This document shows, piece by piece, positions 36,277 through 48,906 of a stretch of 64,000 bases of DNA. Position 1 is the first letter of the stretch. Each line of letters starts with the position of its first letter. A program made the position numbers and the translations under genes. The notes beneath the pieces were generated by a model. It was not told the origin of the DNA, did no database searches, and was given only the letters and a program-made list of their open reading frames with translations. Origin of the DNA: Chlamydoabsidia padenii (Eukaryota; Mucoromycota; Mucoromycetes; Mucorales; Cunninghamellaceae); assembly GCA_025330725.1 (NCBI GenBank), contig JAIWND010000046.1, positions 98,488 through 162,487 of the forward strand, written 5' to 3'.

Positions 36277-36291
36277 ACAAAAGTACTTTAC

Positions 36292-36326
<35 letters not shown>

Positions 36327-36390
36327 GTGGTGGTGGTGGTGGTGGTTTAGACTAGAGTGATACATGAATGAATGAATGAATGAATGAATA
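36292..36390 (+). repeat. TTA, TGG and GAAT microsatellites
   Basis: Consecutive (TTA)n at about 36,292-36,327, (GGT)n at about 36,328-36,345 and (ATGA/GAAT)n at about 36,365-36,388, in the short gap between convergent genes. Confidence 0.85.
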
Positions 36391-36414
36391 AAAGTAACAT
36401 TTACAAAATACAAA

Positions 36415-36699
36415 CTATTCAACGAAAGTGATCAACCAACGAGATCGGCAGGTTTGACTACATGCATGATATAAGAGTGGAATAATTTGACCAGAGATTT
36501 GACCAGCTGGATTGAGTAAAGGAATACCAGGATAATAAAGCACAGTTTGACAAATGGAGCATGTAGGAGCAGGTGATGATGAGTTGTTGTCATATTCGTC
36601 GATAATAGATAGTGCGTGAATTGGGAACTGATCGTCGTTATTCGGTATTAATGATGGACCAACCAGTTGAGCACAAAGATGAAAGAGTGATGGTACAAG

Positions 36700-36738
<39 letters not shown>

Positions 36739-37361
36739 CGACAAGCAAGGCTTTTTTAGCAAGTGTGGATTTTCACCGATCCAAAGACGTCGTATGCTGG
36801 AAGAGGCAAGTTCTCCAGGCAAGGATGTCAAGTCGGGATTATGCGTCAGATCAAGTACTTGAAGTGACTTGAGATGTCCAATTTGACTTGGCAACATGCC
36901 GAGTTGGTTGTTATGAAGATAGAGTTCCAAAAGTCCGGTTAGTAGCCCGACACTAGGTGGAAGACATGTCAGTTGATTGTGGCCTAGATTCAATTTCGTA
37001 AGTCCTGGTAATCGCCATAGATCGCTAGGTAGTTGCGTGAGTTGATTATGTTCGAGTTGGATCGAGGTGAGATTGATGAAATAATGAATAGGTGCTGCAA
37101 AAGACTATATATATGCATGTTAGTTGGTCATTACAATATGAGGGGAAAGAGACTTACAAGACTATTTAGGTTTTGATGAGAACAGTGGACAGTATCTGTG
37201 AATTGTAAAGATTGATAGTGTTTCCGTTTCTTGTCGGGATATTGTTGAGTATAAAAAGAAGCCATACAAACTTGAAGATGCCACAACACGACCGACTTTT
37301 TTTCTTCATGGTCGATTGACGACATTGAGCTTGGGGACGAGTGGATAAATGTGGAGGACAT
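36415..37361 (-). CDS. Leucine-rich repeat protein with C-terminal cysteine cluster
   Basis: Two exons, 37361-37158 and 37104-36415, joined by a phase-0 GT-AG intron, give 297 residues. At least four typical LRRs are seen: LEHNQLTQLPSDLW, LNLGHNQLTCLPPSV, LYLHNNQLGMLPSQIG and LDLTHNPDLTSLPGEL. A Ser run follows, and a C-terminal part with CSIC...HACSQTC could bind zinc. LRRC58-type proteins have a comparable C-terminal Cys-rich end. It is probably an intracellular protein-interaction module: no signal peptide, kinase or NB-ARC domain is seen. The first exon has no recognised domain. Assignment to a specific family is uncertain. Confidence 0.8.
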
Positions 37362-37521
37362 CTTTTCTCTCTCTCTTTTTTTTTTTTTTTTTTTTTTTCA
37401 TCACAATAGGCCCATCATGCGGGGTTTAAATTCCACAGAAAGAGAAAAACGGGGTCTTCAGCCAAGTCCCTCGGTACTTAATTTACTTTCTTCTTCTTTC
37501 TGAATTTATTTGTACTTTAGT

Positions 37522-38824
37522 ATGGATTCTTATTCTTACTACCAAACTAGACGAAGATCAAGTGACGACGAACCGCATGGCCAAATGTCTGATACTGAAG
37601 AAACTTTGTCGGCAGCCATGACGATACCAAACAATACCAATAGTATATTTCGACAAAGGCGCCATTCTTCTTCCTCATGCTCCTCTTTATCATCTACACC
37701 GCTGTCACCAGCTTGCTCTTATAACAAAATGAGTGTGGATTCTGACGACGGAGGACGGTCTATGTCTTCTTCTTGGGGTAAACAACAGCCATCACATAGC
37801 TCACCACAACCAGTAGGAACTACAGCCATCACTTGCTCGACACCACTTGCTCGGCAATACCTCATGTCTTCTTCTCCGCCTAGGGATGCCACGACTAATA
37901 ATGATACCACTACCAATACCACCACCACTACCACACCATCATCACTTGATAAATCAATCACGACTAGTTCCCGCTTAAAACCACTACCACGACCCAGTAA
38001 AGAAAGAACCACCATCGAGCCCGAACGGCGCACGGTTCGACGTACATCTCTATTGTTGAAATCCAAAGCATTGTCTCGAGTGCAGCATCAAGCGGAAGAA
38101 GAAATCCATCTGGCTGATCTTGAAATGCGACGAGAAAATGGCACATTGATCAAATCAAGAATGGACGATCAACATCCATCTTCTTTACCACCACCACCAC
38201 CTTCGCCCTATAACGTACCTCTCTCTCATCATCATTGGCCAAACAGTGGTTTTTTTAATCAGATTATGGAACATAATTACTCGTCCTCATGTACTTCATC
38301 CACTTCATCCTCACCGACTGCTTATCAATGCTCTAAATTGAATCCGGAAATCGAAATGACAGCAAGTACCTTGTCTTTCTCTTTACACATGAACTAACTG
38401 ACATTTAATATTTATCCAACTCTATTATAGAATTTCCAATTTGAAAACTTACCATCACCAATGCATTCCTCCTTTAAAAGTATCAAACGAAAAGGTAAGA
38501 AAAGGGAACTCTTGACTTGTACAGACTCTTCTTTCACTGACTCTCTCACTAATTTTTTTTTTTTTAGCTTCGGAAGATCGTTTATGGGATGGATCGACTT
38601 GTTTCAATGGGAAACGACGTGCCGTCTCACCGTCAGTCTCATTATCAGGGTCACCCATCTTGACAGCATCACCTTCCAGTTCACCTACCGGCTCATCCTA
38701 TCTCTACCCAACAAGTGGTAATGCAGCAGCAAGAAACCATCATTCGTCCCCATCGTCATCCCATGGTGGATTCAATCTCCATGAAGCCAGTGGTGGACTC
38801 AGTCGCATGTCTTTATCTGAATAG
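37522..38824 (+). CDS. Serine-rich low-complexity protein, function unknown
   Basis: Three exons, 37522-38361, 38431-38494 and 38568-38824, give 386 residues. The first intron keeps the frame only if its donor is GC (ACA followed by gcaagt); the GT three bases further on leads to an early stop. The protein is Ser/Thr/Pro-rich throughout and probably disordered. Features are a basic patch (EPERRTVRRTSLLLKSK), a Pro run and SIKRKASEDRLWDG after the second intron. RRRSS, RRHSS and RRTS sites could be substrates for basophilic kinases. No domain recognised. The end KRRAVSPSVSLSGSP resembles phospho-regulated tails of fungal signalling proteins, but this is not an assignment. Confidence 0.65.
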
Positions 38825-39053
38825 CAAACGTCTACTACTTTGTAAATAAATTATATGCACAAACATCATAATAAAGCAACACGTATATTTGTAAATCTTT
38901 TTTTTTTTTTTTTTGTCTTTATTGGGTTGTATTAAAAACGTGTGTGTGTGTGTAAGGGGGGGGTGATAATGATGATGATGATAATAAAATAAATAAAAAG
39001 AATGATGATGATGATTTATAAATGACTATGTATACACAAAATAGAGAGAGAGA
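38825..39053 (+). repeat. Low-complexity gap: T-run, GT and GAT repeats
   Basis: Short convergent-gene spacer with a T-run at about 38,898-38,914, (GT)n at about 38,941-38,953, and ATG/GAT repeats near 38,966-38,990 and 39,002-39,014. Confidence 0.7.
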
Positions 39054-39890
39054 TTAAGGGGAGGGGGGATGAATGACCCGGACAGTGACTTCACCATGAT
39101 TAAACCTAAGAGCCACTGAGATGCCATCATCCACCTCCATCCATTGTTTCCTTAGCGCCATGACTTGTTTCGCAAAGTCCAATCGTTGCATGGGATCACG
39201 CACTGGTAATTGATCGGCTTCAATACATCGTTCTAATAATCCATGAGGAGGTAAGTGGGCATACACATGAGCCAAATCCATATAGTCCCCATTGTAATGA
39301 AATGATTCCAATTGTTGAGGTAGTGTCAAGGTCAAATAATGTACCCCATAATCAAAAGAAGCACCAGAAGACGAAGAAGAGAGGTAAGGGAGCCAAAATA
39401 AAATGGTTTCCAAATTCCATTCATGACCAAGAGCATCATAAATCATCATGGTGAGTGGTTGAATGTCGAGATAATCGGCCACATCCAAGATGGAGAGTAA
39501 GACGCGTGGGCGGGCAAACAAGTACATAATGTCGGGTAGCATCATAGGTCGATACAAGTGGCCCAAGGTGGCATAAAGAGCTTCTTCAATGACTGAGCCT
39601 GGCATGTCGGTTATTTCGAGTCGGTATTTATTGCCTGTTTTGGTGGTTGATTGTTGTTGTTGATCGGTAGAGACAAGGAGGCGATGTAATGTTGGTGATC
39701 GAGCAACAACAAGAGCATGGAGTGAGTATGTTTTATTAAGAGCAGGAATGGTCAAGAATGTATCGGCCAATCGTCCTATAAAAAGAGGTTATTGAAAGAT
39801 TCCTACTTTAATATTCCCCCTTCCTTACCTTGAAGAAAGCCGACATGATATAGGAAATCACAATATTCTTGATCCGTAGTAGGTGCATTA

Positions 39891-39921
<31 letters not shown>

Positions 39922-40067
39922 TTGTTGTTGATATTGTTCCATTTGTGGTTGGAGTCGTCGCACCTGTTGCTGTTGTTGTTGGCAAGAGGGGTAAAGTAGT
40001 AGAAGAAGACGACGAAGAAGACGATGTGGGTGGAGGCAAGGGTAAAGCTTGTGGATGAATTTGTGGG

Positions 40068-40101
<34 letters not shown>

Positions 40102-40300
40102 GGGGTAAAGGAAGAGGATGATGATAATAACCTTGATGAGGTGGTGGTGGTGGAGGAGGTGTAGGACCAAATTGATTCATTATCATGGTGGTGGGCATCA
40201 ATCCTGCTGGACCTGGCATGAATGGTGCCGCTGGTGGATAATAATAATCAGCCGTGTTCCCATAGTGAGGACCGTCCCTGGCCATAAATGGTTTAGGCAT
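39054..40300 (-). CDS. BTB/POZ-domain protein with Pro/Gln/Thr-rich N terminus
   Basis: Two exons, 40300-39829 and 39775-39054, joined in frame by a phase-1 GT-AG intron, give 397 residues. The first 140 residues are low-complexity: Pro runs, Q11, Ser and Thr runs encoded by triplet repeats. The second exon starts at the BTB fold: ADTFLTIPALNKTYSLHALV, then ARSPTLHRLL and a LEITDMPGSVIEEAL strand-helix region. A BACK-like helical part and a C-terminal beta segment (VALRFNHGEVTVRVI) follow. BTB proteins act as adaptors, often for Cullin-3 ligases. No Kelch or zinc finger is present, so the partner is unknown. Confidence 0.75.
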
Positions 40301-41366
40301 TCAACAGTTAGGAAAGAATAAAAGAAGAGATATGAATAGATGTGTATAAATGTTATGCCAAATGACGAAAAGAAAAAGAGAGAAAAGAAAAAGGCGGAGC
40401 TCTGATTATTGTTTTTTTCTGCCCGTGACGACGAGATGGCAGCCAATCGGAACCGCTGATCATGCTGGACAGGCAGCATTAAAGCACTCCCAATCCAAGA
40501 GAAAAAAGTGCGCAAGTGGTGGATATGCAATGAATCGACTCGATTTATTCAAAAAAAAAAAACACACCTAAAAGTATACGCATTGTCAAGGTACTCAGTG
40601 CTACGTATGATAACAGGTTGAACACGCCACAGTGAGAATGCGCTCAAACCTTTGGCTAGTGCTTTTTATTCAACATACTGCTTATTTTATCAATGATATT
40701 CATCGGGTTAGCTTGCACACGAGCAAAAAAGTCATAACGAGAAGCATAAGAATTGCACATGCAATTGAATGGTCAGAATAAAAGTATCTGATATGAGAAC
40801 TTAAGACAATAGTTGGCGTTTCAAAGATTTTATCATCTTAAACTTGGTTCACAATACAGCGATTGATTGTGTGCAATGATCTCTTGAGGATTCATTATTG
40901 AATATGTGTTTCAGATGTTTAATAAATATAATGGAAGAATTAAAAAAGAAATAGACAAAGACAAAGAACGTTTAAAATAAGGTCGTGTTAATTGTTTACA
41001 TCCCTTTGTTTCCTACATCCCTTGAATATCTACGCACATTGACTGTTTTTTGATGATAAGATTATTTTAGTCATATTGTACATATTATATATAACCTGAA
41101 TCAAATTGACAACATCAAAGTAATCCACGCCATTCAAAGCCCGATTTGGAGACAAATTAGACGAAAACTCGGCACATGGGGTATGATGTGTACTGTCTTC
41201 TCGCCTAACCTTCTCAAAGTTTTCAATATCCGACGTTTACCGGAGTTGGAGAATCAATGACAAGGCATAAATAGGCTCGATATGGAAAAGAGAAGTTATG
41301 AAACCAGCTGGGGGGTTTTTTTTTTTTTTGCCGAATGACGAAGGGAATTTAAGATTTAACGATACA
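40301..41366. other. Intergenic, no gene seen
   Basis: Promoter side of the BTB gene, then AT-rich DNA without ORFs of note. Confidence 0.5.
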
Positions 41367-41420
41367 TACAGTGCTTCTAAAAAGAAATGTCGCAGACAAG
41401 TCAAAATCAATGTCTTGTTA
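41367..41420 (+). repeat. Tc1/mariner terminal-repeat remnant
   Basis: tacagtgcttctaaaaag then aaatgtc and a caagtcaaaatcaatgtc segment closely match the terminus at 53,462-53,510. The partner end was not found. Confidence 0.55.
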
Positions 41421-41811
41421 ACGTGTGAGTAAAAACAGTCTGCACGCCAATGATTGCCCAGGTACATGCTAATCCTTCTTCTAGTTCATGCAAATTGAAT
41501 TTCTGGTACACGCCAATTGGTTTATTAAACGATGCGAACAAAGAAAACGAAGAACACGACTTTTAAAGAGAAAGTCGTGCCATTGGCGACAACTTTGCAA
41601 GGTTGTCCAAAGATGCATGAGTGAAAAAACGCGATAATCATTTTGAATTCGTGCAACTGAATAGAAATGGACTTCCTCTGCCAAATAATAAATAATTGAT
41701 CATAAGATGAACAATAGCCAAACAATAGCCGAACAGTGGATGGGTAGAAATCAGGGATACAAATGCACAATAAGGAACGCTTGCAAAACAACAACAACAA
41801 CAACAACACAC

Positions 41812-41955
41812 ATGAAAAGGTGTTACCTCTGCACGATTTTCACTAATTGACACCCCGATTTCACGAATTGAAATCCGGTCAAACTCCCGAAAGCCACAAA
41901 AAAAGGGGGTGGGTGGGAAATCTTTGATGTCTTCTTCTTTCGTTATAAATCCTTT
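41812..41955 (+). repeat. MULE family 1 left terminal inverted repeat
   Basis: Inverted counterpart of about 45,320-45,467, differing by small indels and substitutions, so the copy is no longer brand-new. Confidence 0.82.
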
Positions 41956-41993
41956 TTGTTCAATACACTTTTTTATTATAATCTTACAATACA

Positions 41994-42798
41994 ATGTCTT
42001 CTCCTTTTACTCTCTCTCTCTCCCCTTCTTTGGAACCTGAATTTTTCGACTGTAGTGGTTGTCATACTTATATGTTTGTTGGACGAACCCGCAGTTATTG
42101 TATGTGCTCCCACTGCCGACATCGCCAAACACCACCAACTCTTGCTCCTTTGTTTGAAGATATGGTTGATCTGTTCGACCTTCCTATCGATTCAACCTGC
42201 TTCTCGCAAGGTACAACAACTCTCTTCGATGCTAACGACTTTATGGACAAACATCTTCTGGATCTTGATTACGACGCCATCGTCACCGAAATTCTTGAAG
42301 CTGTGGAAATCAAGATTGGATACCAACAATGTCCGCAAAGGATTGGTGACACTGCGTTAAGCACCGCCATTTACTTCTTCGCCCAATGCATCCAACGCGC
42401 CGACCTTCGCCAAACATTGGATAATGATAATCGCTAAAGGCACATCGTCTCTCTGCCCACATTCAACTGTAAAGGTGAAATAAAAGGGCATATCCGCAAA
42501 GACCAAAATTGGATACACCTTCAAATCACGCATGCTATTAATCATGAACCTCAGCAAACTCAACGGGTTTATCTGACTAATGAAGAAACCGATTTTATCA
42601 CCAGTCGTGCCTCAACAATGTCCAACCTTCAATTATATCATACAGCGACTCTCCAATTTGGCGATCATATCAACAGGGCTCAAGTATATCATTGGAGAAT
42701 GCGTGCTGTGGAAGGTTTGTATCGTCGGCACAATGATGATATCTTGTCAGCCAAGATTCTTGTGGAAGAATGGAACAATCGTGGATTTGAACAGGTAA

Positions 42799-42845
<47 letters not shown>

Positions 42846-44258
42846 TGAACATGGGGCATCAAGTGAAGGGATGATGGTTGGAAACAAAAGGGTGAAGATG
42901 GATGGGTTTTGGCTTGCTGGTTAGATTAGATTAATAGTGTTAGAATATAAATGTTGTCATTTACTCATAATAAATATCTTTTTAAATATATATACCTTGT
43001 CTAAATGCCTTGTCTATAATTGCTGTCTTTTACTTTTTCTCTATAATCGAAGCTCTTATGGGTGGTCAATGAGCAGTATATGGATTTTGATTTCAAAACA
43101 CCTTTCTTCGACTTATCTGTCCAATTCTCGAGTGAAAATCAAGTAAAAGATTCTACCTTCCGTACAAATCAAGCAAATTGTGAGCTTTTCGGGATTGTTG
43201 GCAACATAGACGGTGCTGGGTTTCCTATTGCTTACATGTTTTTCAGGCATAGCATTCAAGAGAACGAAGAAGTCGCTCAGTAAGGGTGTTAAATCCCCGC
43301 TATCACTTCGATACTTGAAGTGATGCAACAACAAGGTCTGGACCCCCAGTTTACGTTCTGCGACAAAGATATATCTGAAATTACAGCAATCACCAACGTC
43401 TGGGGCGCTCAAAAGCTTCGGTTGTGTCTTTGGCATCTGGGGCAAGCTGTTGATCGCGGATTAGGAACTAGCCAGCGACGGTCAGGAATCATCTACGATG
43501 TCAACTCCGCCGTGCGTGAATTCTTTTTTATCAGCAACCATTTTTTGCTTCGCCTTCCTCCTAGGACACGTTTGACCGATGAAACCCAAAGAAAAGAAAT
43601 AGTCAAGTTGATGAACGATCACTATTGCAGACATCCATATTTCATTGAAGGTAATTATAAGGGAAAAGGGCGGGATTCGAAAAAGGGGGAGCAAAAAAAA
43701 AAAAAATCATGTATCTTAATTCCTTTTTCTTTGGAAAACCACTTAATAGGTGGCCGTAACTTTGCTCCTGGTGAATTCGAGATAATGGGAACGTGGATTC
43801 ATATCCGGTGTGTAGAAGAAGTTTACGGATATTGCATACAACAAGACTTACCAGATGCATGAGCATTTTTGTGCCGTGACTGGTATACATTCAACAAGTG
43901 GGTCCAATGGGCCAGATCAAATACCCCAGTAGTACCAAATGCAAAAACAACAATGATGGTAGAAGTTCATTGGCGTGTTTCAAAACACAATCATTTATAT
44001 CATCACAACCGACCAAGACTAGACATGCGGTGTTTCATTATCATGAATAACTACTGCACCGACCTTATCAGTAGTTATCGGCAGAAGATAGTAATGCGCC
44101 GTGCTCTCCCAGCTTGGGAAGGTGAATTCATTAAAACATGGAACAATCACTACCTTCAGTTGCATGATGTTCCTCGTGATAGATATATTACCAATATAGA
44201 GCAATGGGCCTGCAGCTACCCCAAGTTTTACACAAGTCGGTTTCTTCTGTGCAAGTAA
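41994..44258 (+). pseudogene. MULE family 1 transposase, decayed
   Basis: Mutator-like DDE transposase read on the plus strand from MSSPFTLSLS at 41,994. The N-terminal zinc finger has CSGCHTYMFVG and CMCSHCRHRQ. After DNDNR a TAA breaks the frame, which then resumes (HIVSLPTFNCKGEIKGH) to GFEQ and an intron that starts gtaac plus an A44 run. The catalytic region has FRTNQANCELFGIVGNIDG and FTFCDKDISEI (DDE Asp), followed by LCLWHLGQAVDRG, the MULE C..H signature. A C-terminal block shares VEVHWRVSKHNHLYHHNRP with the fragment at 62.5 kb. Stops near 42,435, 43,070 and 43,280 show it is inactive. Confidence 0.82.
42800..42843 (+). repeat. A44 run directly after a splice donor
   Basis: Begins five bases into the MULE intron whose donor is cag followed by gtaac. 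Confidence 0.9.
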
Positions 44259-44884
44259 ATTATCCGCACAAGTAATATTGGGGCCATTGTCCCCCACCAA
44301 TTTTTTACCAAGCGAAATTTCGAGCGCCCATACATCCAAATGCTAACAGTAAGCACATCAACAACAACAACAACAATATGGAAAAAGTTTAAATCAAGTT
44401 TTATTAATGTATTATGTATTTAAAAACTATTCTATACTAACCTACAAGACCTAACCACTACCATCCTGGACACACCGGGAATGATAACAACAACAACATC
44501 AGCATTGCCAATAACATCACCCGACGCCGTAACCGGGCAAACTATAACCACAACACCACCACCCTGACCATCATCACCAACATTGACAATCCACCTTTCC
44601 TTAACAATGTTTTCCCTACAATGCCTGACCTTTTTTCGTCATCATTTGCTCCAAACCTACCATTACAGACCGATCCACCTTTTCTCAACAACATCTCTCC
44701 CACAATGTCCGACCTTTTTTCGCCATCACCCACCAGCCTACTTCTTTTTACCGATCTGCCATCAACACTAATTGCATCGCCATTTACCCAAAGTCCATCA
44801 ATATCCGCCTTTCCGTCACCATCGTTGTCGCATTCCTTGCAATCACCAAGTAGGCCAGATAGTTAAGAAGCAGTAGCCCTCAGG

Positions 44885-45190
44885 ATGGAGCAGCAGTTAA
44901 TCAGATATCGTAGAAGTCAACAGCGTGTGGTAGGGCAGCGTGACGAGCTGCAACGGCAGATCGAAGACCTACAAAGAAGGAGCCAGCAGGTAAATGTGCA
45001 AGTTGAGTCATTCATGCAGAAAGAAGACAGGTTAGTTGAAGCGTATGTGAGAAACATTCCACCTCTCCAGGCTAAAATATTCCAAATTGCTGATCGGGAT
45101 GAATACCTTCGTGTTGTTTCAGCAAGTTGTAGAAGAATCACCACGCCTCGAACGTACCGTGATTATCACCCTTATACAAGACATATGTAA
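44885..45190 (+). CDS. Small coiled-coil ORF inside MULE family 1
   Basis: 101 codons from ATG at 44,885, rich in Gln, Arg and Glu (QQRVVGQRDELQRQIEDLQR), predicted to form a coiled coil. It follows a Pro/Ser-rich ORF (44,621-44,866) and ends 130 bp before the right terminal repeat. It could be the 3' part of an accessory protein of the element or a captured host piece. No homologous piece was noticed by the 9-10 kb copy. Reality as a separate gene is uncertain. Confidence 0.35.
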   Translation: MEQQLIRYRRSQQRVVGQRDELQRQIEDLQRRSQQVNVQVESFMQKEDRLVEAYVRNIPPLQAKIFQIADRDEYLRVVSASCRRITTPRTYRDYHPYTRHM

Positions 45191-45319
45191 AGCAAATGTT
45201 GATTAGTTTTAGTTTAGTTTATTGTATTCATTTCTTTGTTATATTTTATATTTTTCTTTGCCTTACTTTATATATACCTCCACCAATATAGTGCTGCCAA
45301 TGTTACTTACTTGACAGTC

Positions 45320-45467
45320 GAATTTAAAACGAAAGAAGACATCAAAGATTTCCCACCCATCCCTTTTTTGTACGTATTTTTGTGGCTTTCGGAAGTTTGA
45401 CCGGGATTTCAATTCGTGACTTCGGGATTTCAATTCGTGAAAATCGTGCAAAGGTAACACCTTTTCA
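45320..45467 (-). repeat. MULE family 1 right terminal inverted repeat
   Basis: Inverted copy of 41,812-41,955. An internal duplication gives two tandem copies of gggatttcaattcgtga. Confidence 0.82.
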
Positions 45468-45477
45468 GATGATATAA

Positions 45478-46226
<749 letters not shown>

Positions 46227-46383
46227 ATGTATCACCCTTTTATCTAGTTTAGTTTTTATTCATGTTTACCGATCAGTAAATAAAAAAAAATATCTTTTTT
46301 TTTGTCCAATAAATGATTTGATATAAAAAGCTTCATTATGTATTGATACAACAATTACTTTATTATTACAAGTATAATTATAA

Positions 46384-46818
46384 CTACTGTTTAGAGACTT
46401 CTTCGGGAATAGGCCAAGTAGCATGGGGATCATGTTGATATCGATCAAAATGTTGTTTAAAGTAAGTCCAACTACTGACACCTCGGACATTAGGATCAAA
46501 AGTAGGAGGGGCATGAGCATAAGAAGGTATGATAGTGTCAATATCATGTCTCAACACTGGACTCTTCAACCCATGATAATCTGATCCTTGAGGTAATTTA
46601 TATCCAGTACAATGATAAACGAGATGACCGCCATCGATATGTCCCATCTTCATGAAGGGTGGCAAAGGTGAAACTCGAGTCCAATTAATATCCACTTTAT
46701 CGATGGTTGTTGGGCTTGATACATCCTTCGTATCACATTTAAAAGTAAAACATTCGGCCGCTTTTTTAAATAGAGTTAGTTAATGACACTGGTCCCTCCA
46801 TATGCATCAATCACCCTT

Positions 46819-46865
<47 letters not shown>

Positions 46866-47546
46866 TTGATACATTTTACTGGAATCGTAATCGTTATATA
46901 ACCCATCTTCAGTTGCCAATGGATTGGGATAAAACAAAGGTACCTAACAAAAGTACACATTTAGTACACACATACAACTCTCTTTCTCTCGTTTTTTTTT
47001 TTCCTCATCTACTTGCTTCAGTAATAATGGAGGAGGAAGAGCCATACGGATTGGTACGAACTGTCAAAGGTATTCTTGCAGGTAAAGCCATTTGGACGGG
47101 ATCATTCGCGATATGAATCACAGGTAAATCCTTTTCCAGAGTCCAAGGATTATTCCACTTGACCAATTTTTCAAAAGTATCCGGATCAAGGTAGTAAGTC
47201 AGTTCACGACTGGTCATCTTGACTTGATGAGTTGCCTGATCTAATTCAGCCTTGGCCACATTCATACCCACACAATGGAATACTTTTTTAGGTGCTTGGC
47301 CTGGAATAAACGCACTATATGAAAGAAATAAAAAAGCTCAAGTATCAGTTTTTTCCTTTCAATGTTCTTTTTTACAACTTACAAGACTGAGCCTTCCCAT
47401 TCAAAAAATGTCTCTGCGGTGGGATCGGTAGAGTAACGAAGTCGGAGGAAGAGATCACCAATGGTATGTTTGTCGTCTAAATATCGAAAGAATTTTATTA
47501 TTAAACAGATATAGGAAGCAAAGTAATTCATACCGTTATGAACCAT
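46384..47546 (-). CDS. DUF1838-like protein
   Basis: Five exons, 47546-47534, 47476-47383, 47314-47017, 46943-46865 and 46760-46384, give 286 residues. Motifs resemble the DUF1838 family of unknown function: FFEWEGSVL, VFHCVGMNVAKAE, TSRELTYYLDP, WNNPWTLEKDLPVIHIANDPV and a C-terminal WTYFKQHFDRY. Intron 3 keeps frame only with a GC donor (GAA then gcaagt); a GT donor four bases on gives an early stop. Intron 4 begins gt plus a 42-nt A-run on the coding strand. The first exon (MVHN) is only 13 nt long, directly after a CA repeat, so the true start could lie further upstream. No signal peptide. Role unknown. Confidence 0.72.
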
Positions 47547-48034
47547 GTGTGTGTGTGTGTGTGTGTGTTTTTGAAAAAAGGAAAGAAGATCCTTTTTCTC
47601 CCACGATGAGCTCTTTGAAAAAGTAAATCTTGTGTAACCCCACATTACTATGCCAATGACCAGTCCCCTGTTACGCACTGTCATTTCACCATACCACATT
47701 CTGATATGTAGATATACACGGTAAACTAGAGTCAACATGTTTTGATTTTTATTAAAAAGAGTAGGGGGGCATATATTCCTAAATAAACCAGACAAATTCC
47801 ATAATCTATAAGATAGGAAGGAAGGGTTTGAACATGAGGTGACACTCACGGTTTATACGTCCGACGGGTTTTCATTACCCGGATGATTTGGGTTGGCCTA
47901 TCCTGAATTTTGCGCATCATAAGGATTTTACCAGTAGAGAGGTAATTGGGCTTGAAAAAATGGGGGGGGGGGCATTGACTTGAAAAGTGTTATTCTCCCA
48001 ATTTTTTCTTTTCTTCCTTTCTTCATCCTACAAT

Positions 48035-48535
48035 GCCTTTTATCCATTCTTCTTCAAGTTAAAACAAAAGTTTAATAGTTTATTACATATTAATAGTAAC
48101 ACAACGACAAAGGGAAACAAAAGAGAAGGTAATGTAACAAAGAAAGTTGAAAAGGGTAACGCTATGATAACTAATATCGTCTTTGAACTTGTAACAAAAC
48201 ACCATGGTCTCTGAATCTACTAAAGAAACTTAACCCGTTGTAAGAATGCCATGAATAACTACTATTAACAAAATGTCTCCTGCTGTTACTTTTATCTTTT
48301 ATATATTGTAGGTCCATTATCTACATTGGTATGACCAGCAACTCAGAGCTTCTTGGCTGAAGTTGATCAGCCCGTTCACTTGAACTATATTAGATAACCT
48401 ACCAGCATAGTAGCGATTACACATCCACCTCTTGACATATCTCCAGCATGCACAATCTTACATCGACCTTCCCCACATACTTTAGTCATAGTATCATACA
48501 GTATTAATAATATAGATGATCGCAATCTAGTAGAT

Positions 48536-48592
<57 letters not shown>

Positions 48593-48906
48593 GTCCCCAG
48601 TTGTATTTGATGTTTTATTTTGTTTTATTGATACATAATAATTATAAAGCTATACTATTTGACTTGAAACCCCACCCCTAATATCGTCTTTGGTGATTAT
48701 TTTGTCACATAGGGTGTTCGGCATCCTTCATTGACCAGGCATTCGCCAATATCGCTGCGGCACGCAATATTTAGAAGCACCCCCATCATCGTATCTAATA
48801 CTTGACATTAGATCGTGCAATCTGTCGCTATTGGTTTTAAGATTAGAAATAGAGGTTAGTTAGTATAGTATTTGCTTTTGACTTTTAATAATAAAGATTA
48901 GGTTTT
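48035..48906. other. Non-coding 3' part of MULE family 2 with microsatellite
   Basis: Holds (CA)n at about 48,536-48,560 followed by (TA)n to about 48,589. No ORF with recognisable content. Confidence 0.6.

Larger units (their letters stand above)
41812..45467 (+). mobile_element. MULE family 1 element with long terminal inverted repeats
   Basis: The left end (41,812-41,955) and right end (about 45,320-45,467) are inverted copies about 130-145 nt long. The outer part is tgaaaaggtgttacc and the inner part contains caaagatttcccaccca. Inside are a MULE transposase gene and further ORFs. No clear 8-10 bp target duplication is seen. The right end lies 61 bp before the histone H3 start codon. Confidence 0.82.

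Noticed and set aside
47379..47849. 156-codon minus-strand ORF as a separate gene
   Set aside because: Only its last ~30 codons are coding, as exon 2 of the DUF1838-like gene; the rest is intron and repeat.
48536..48590. Possible CRISPR-like or satellite array
   Set aside because: It is only a (CA)n(TA)n microsatellite; no spacer-repeat structure exists in the window.
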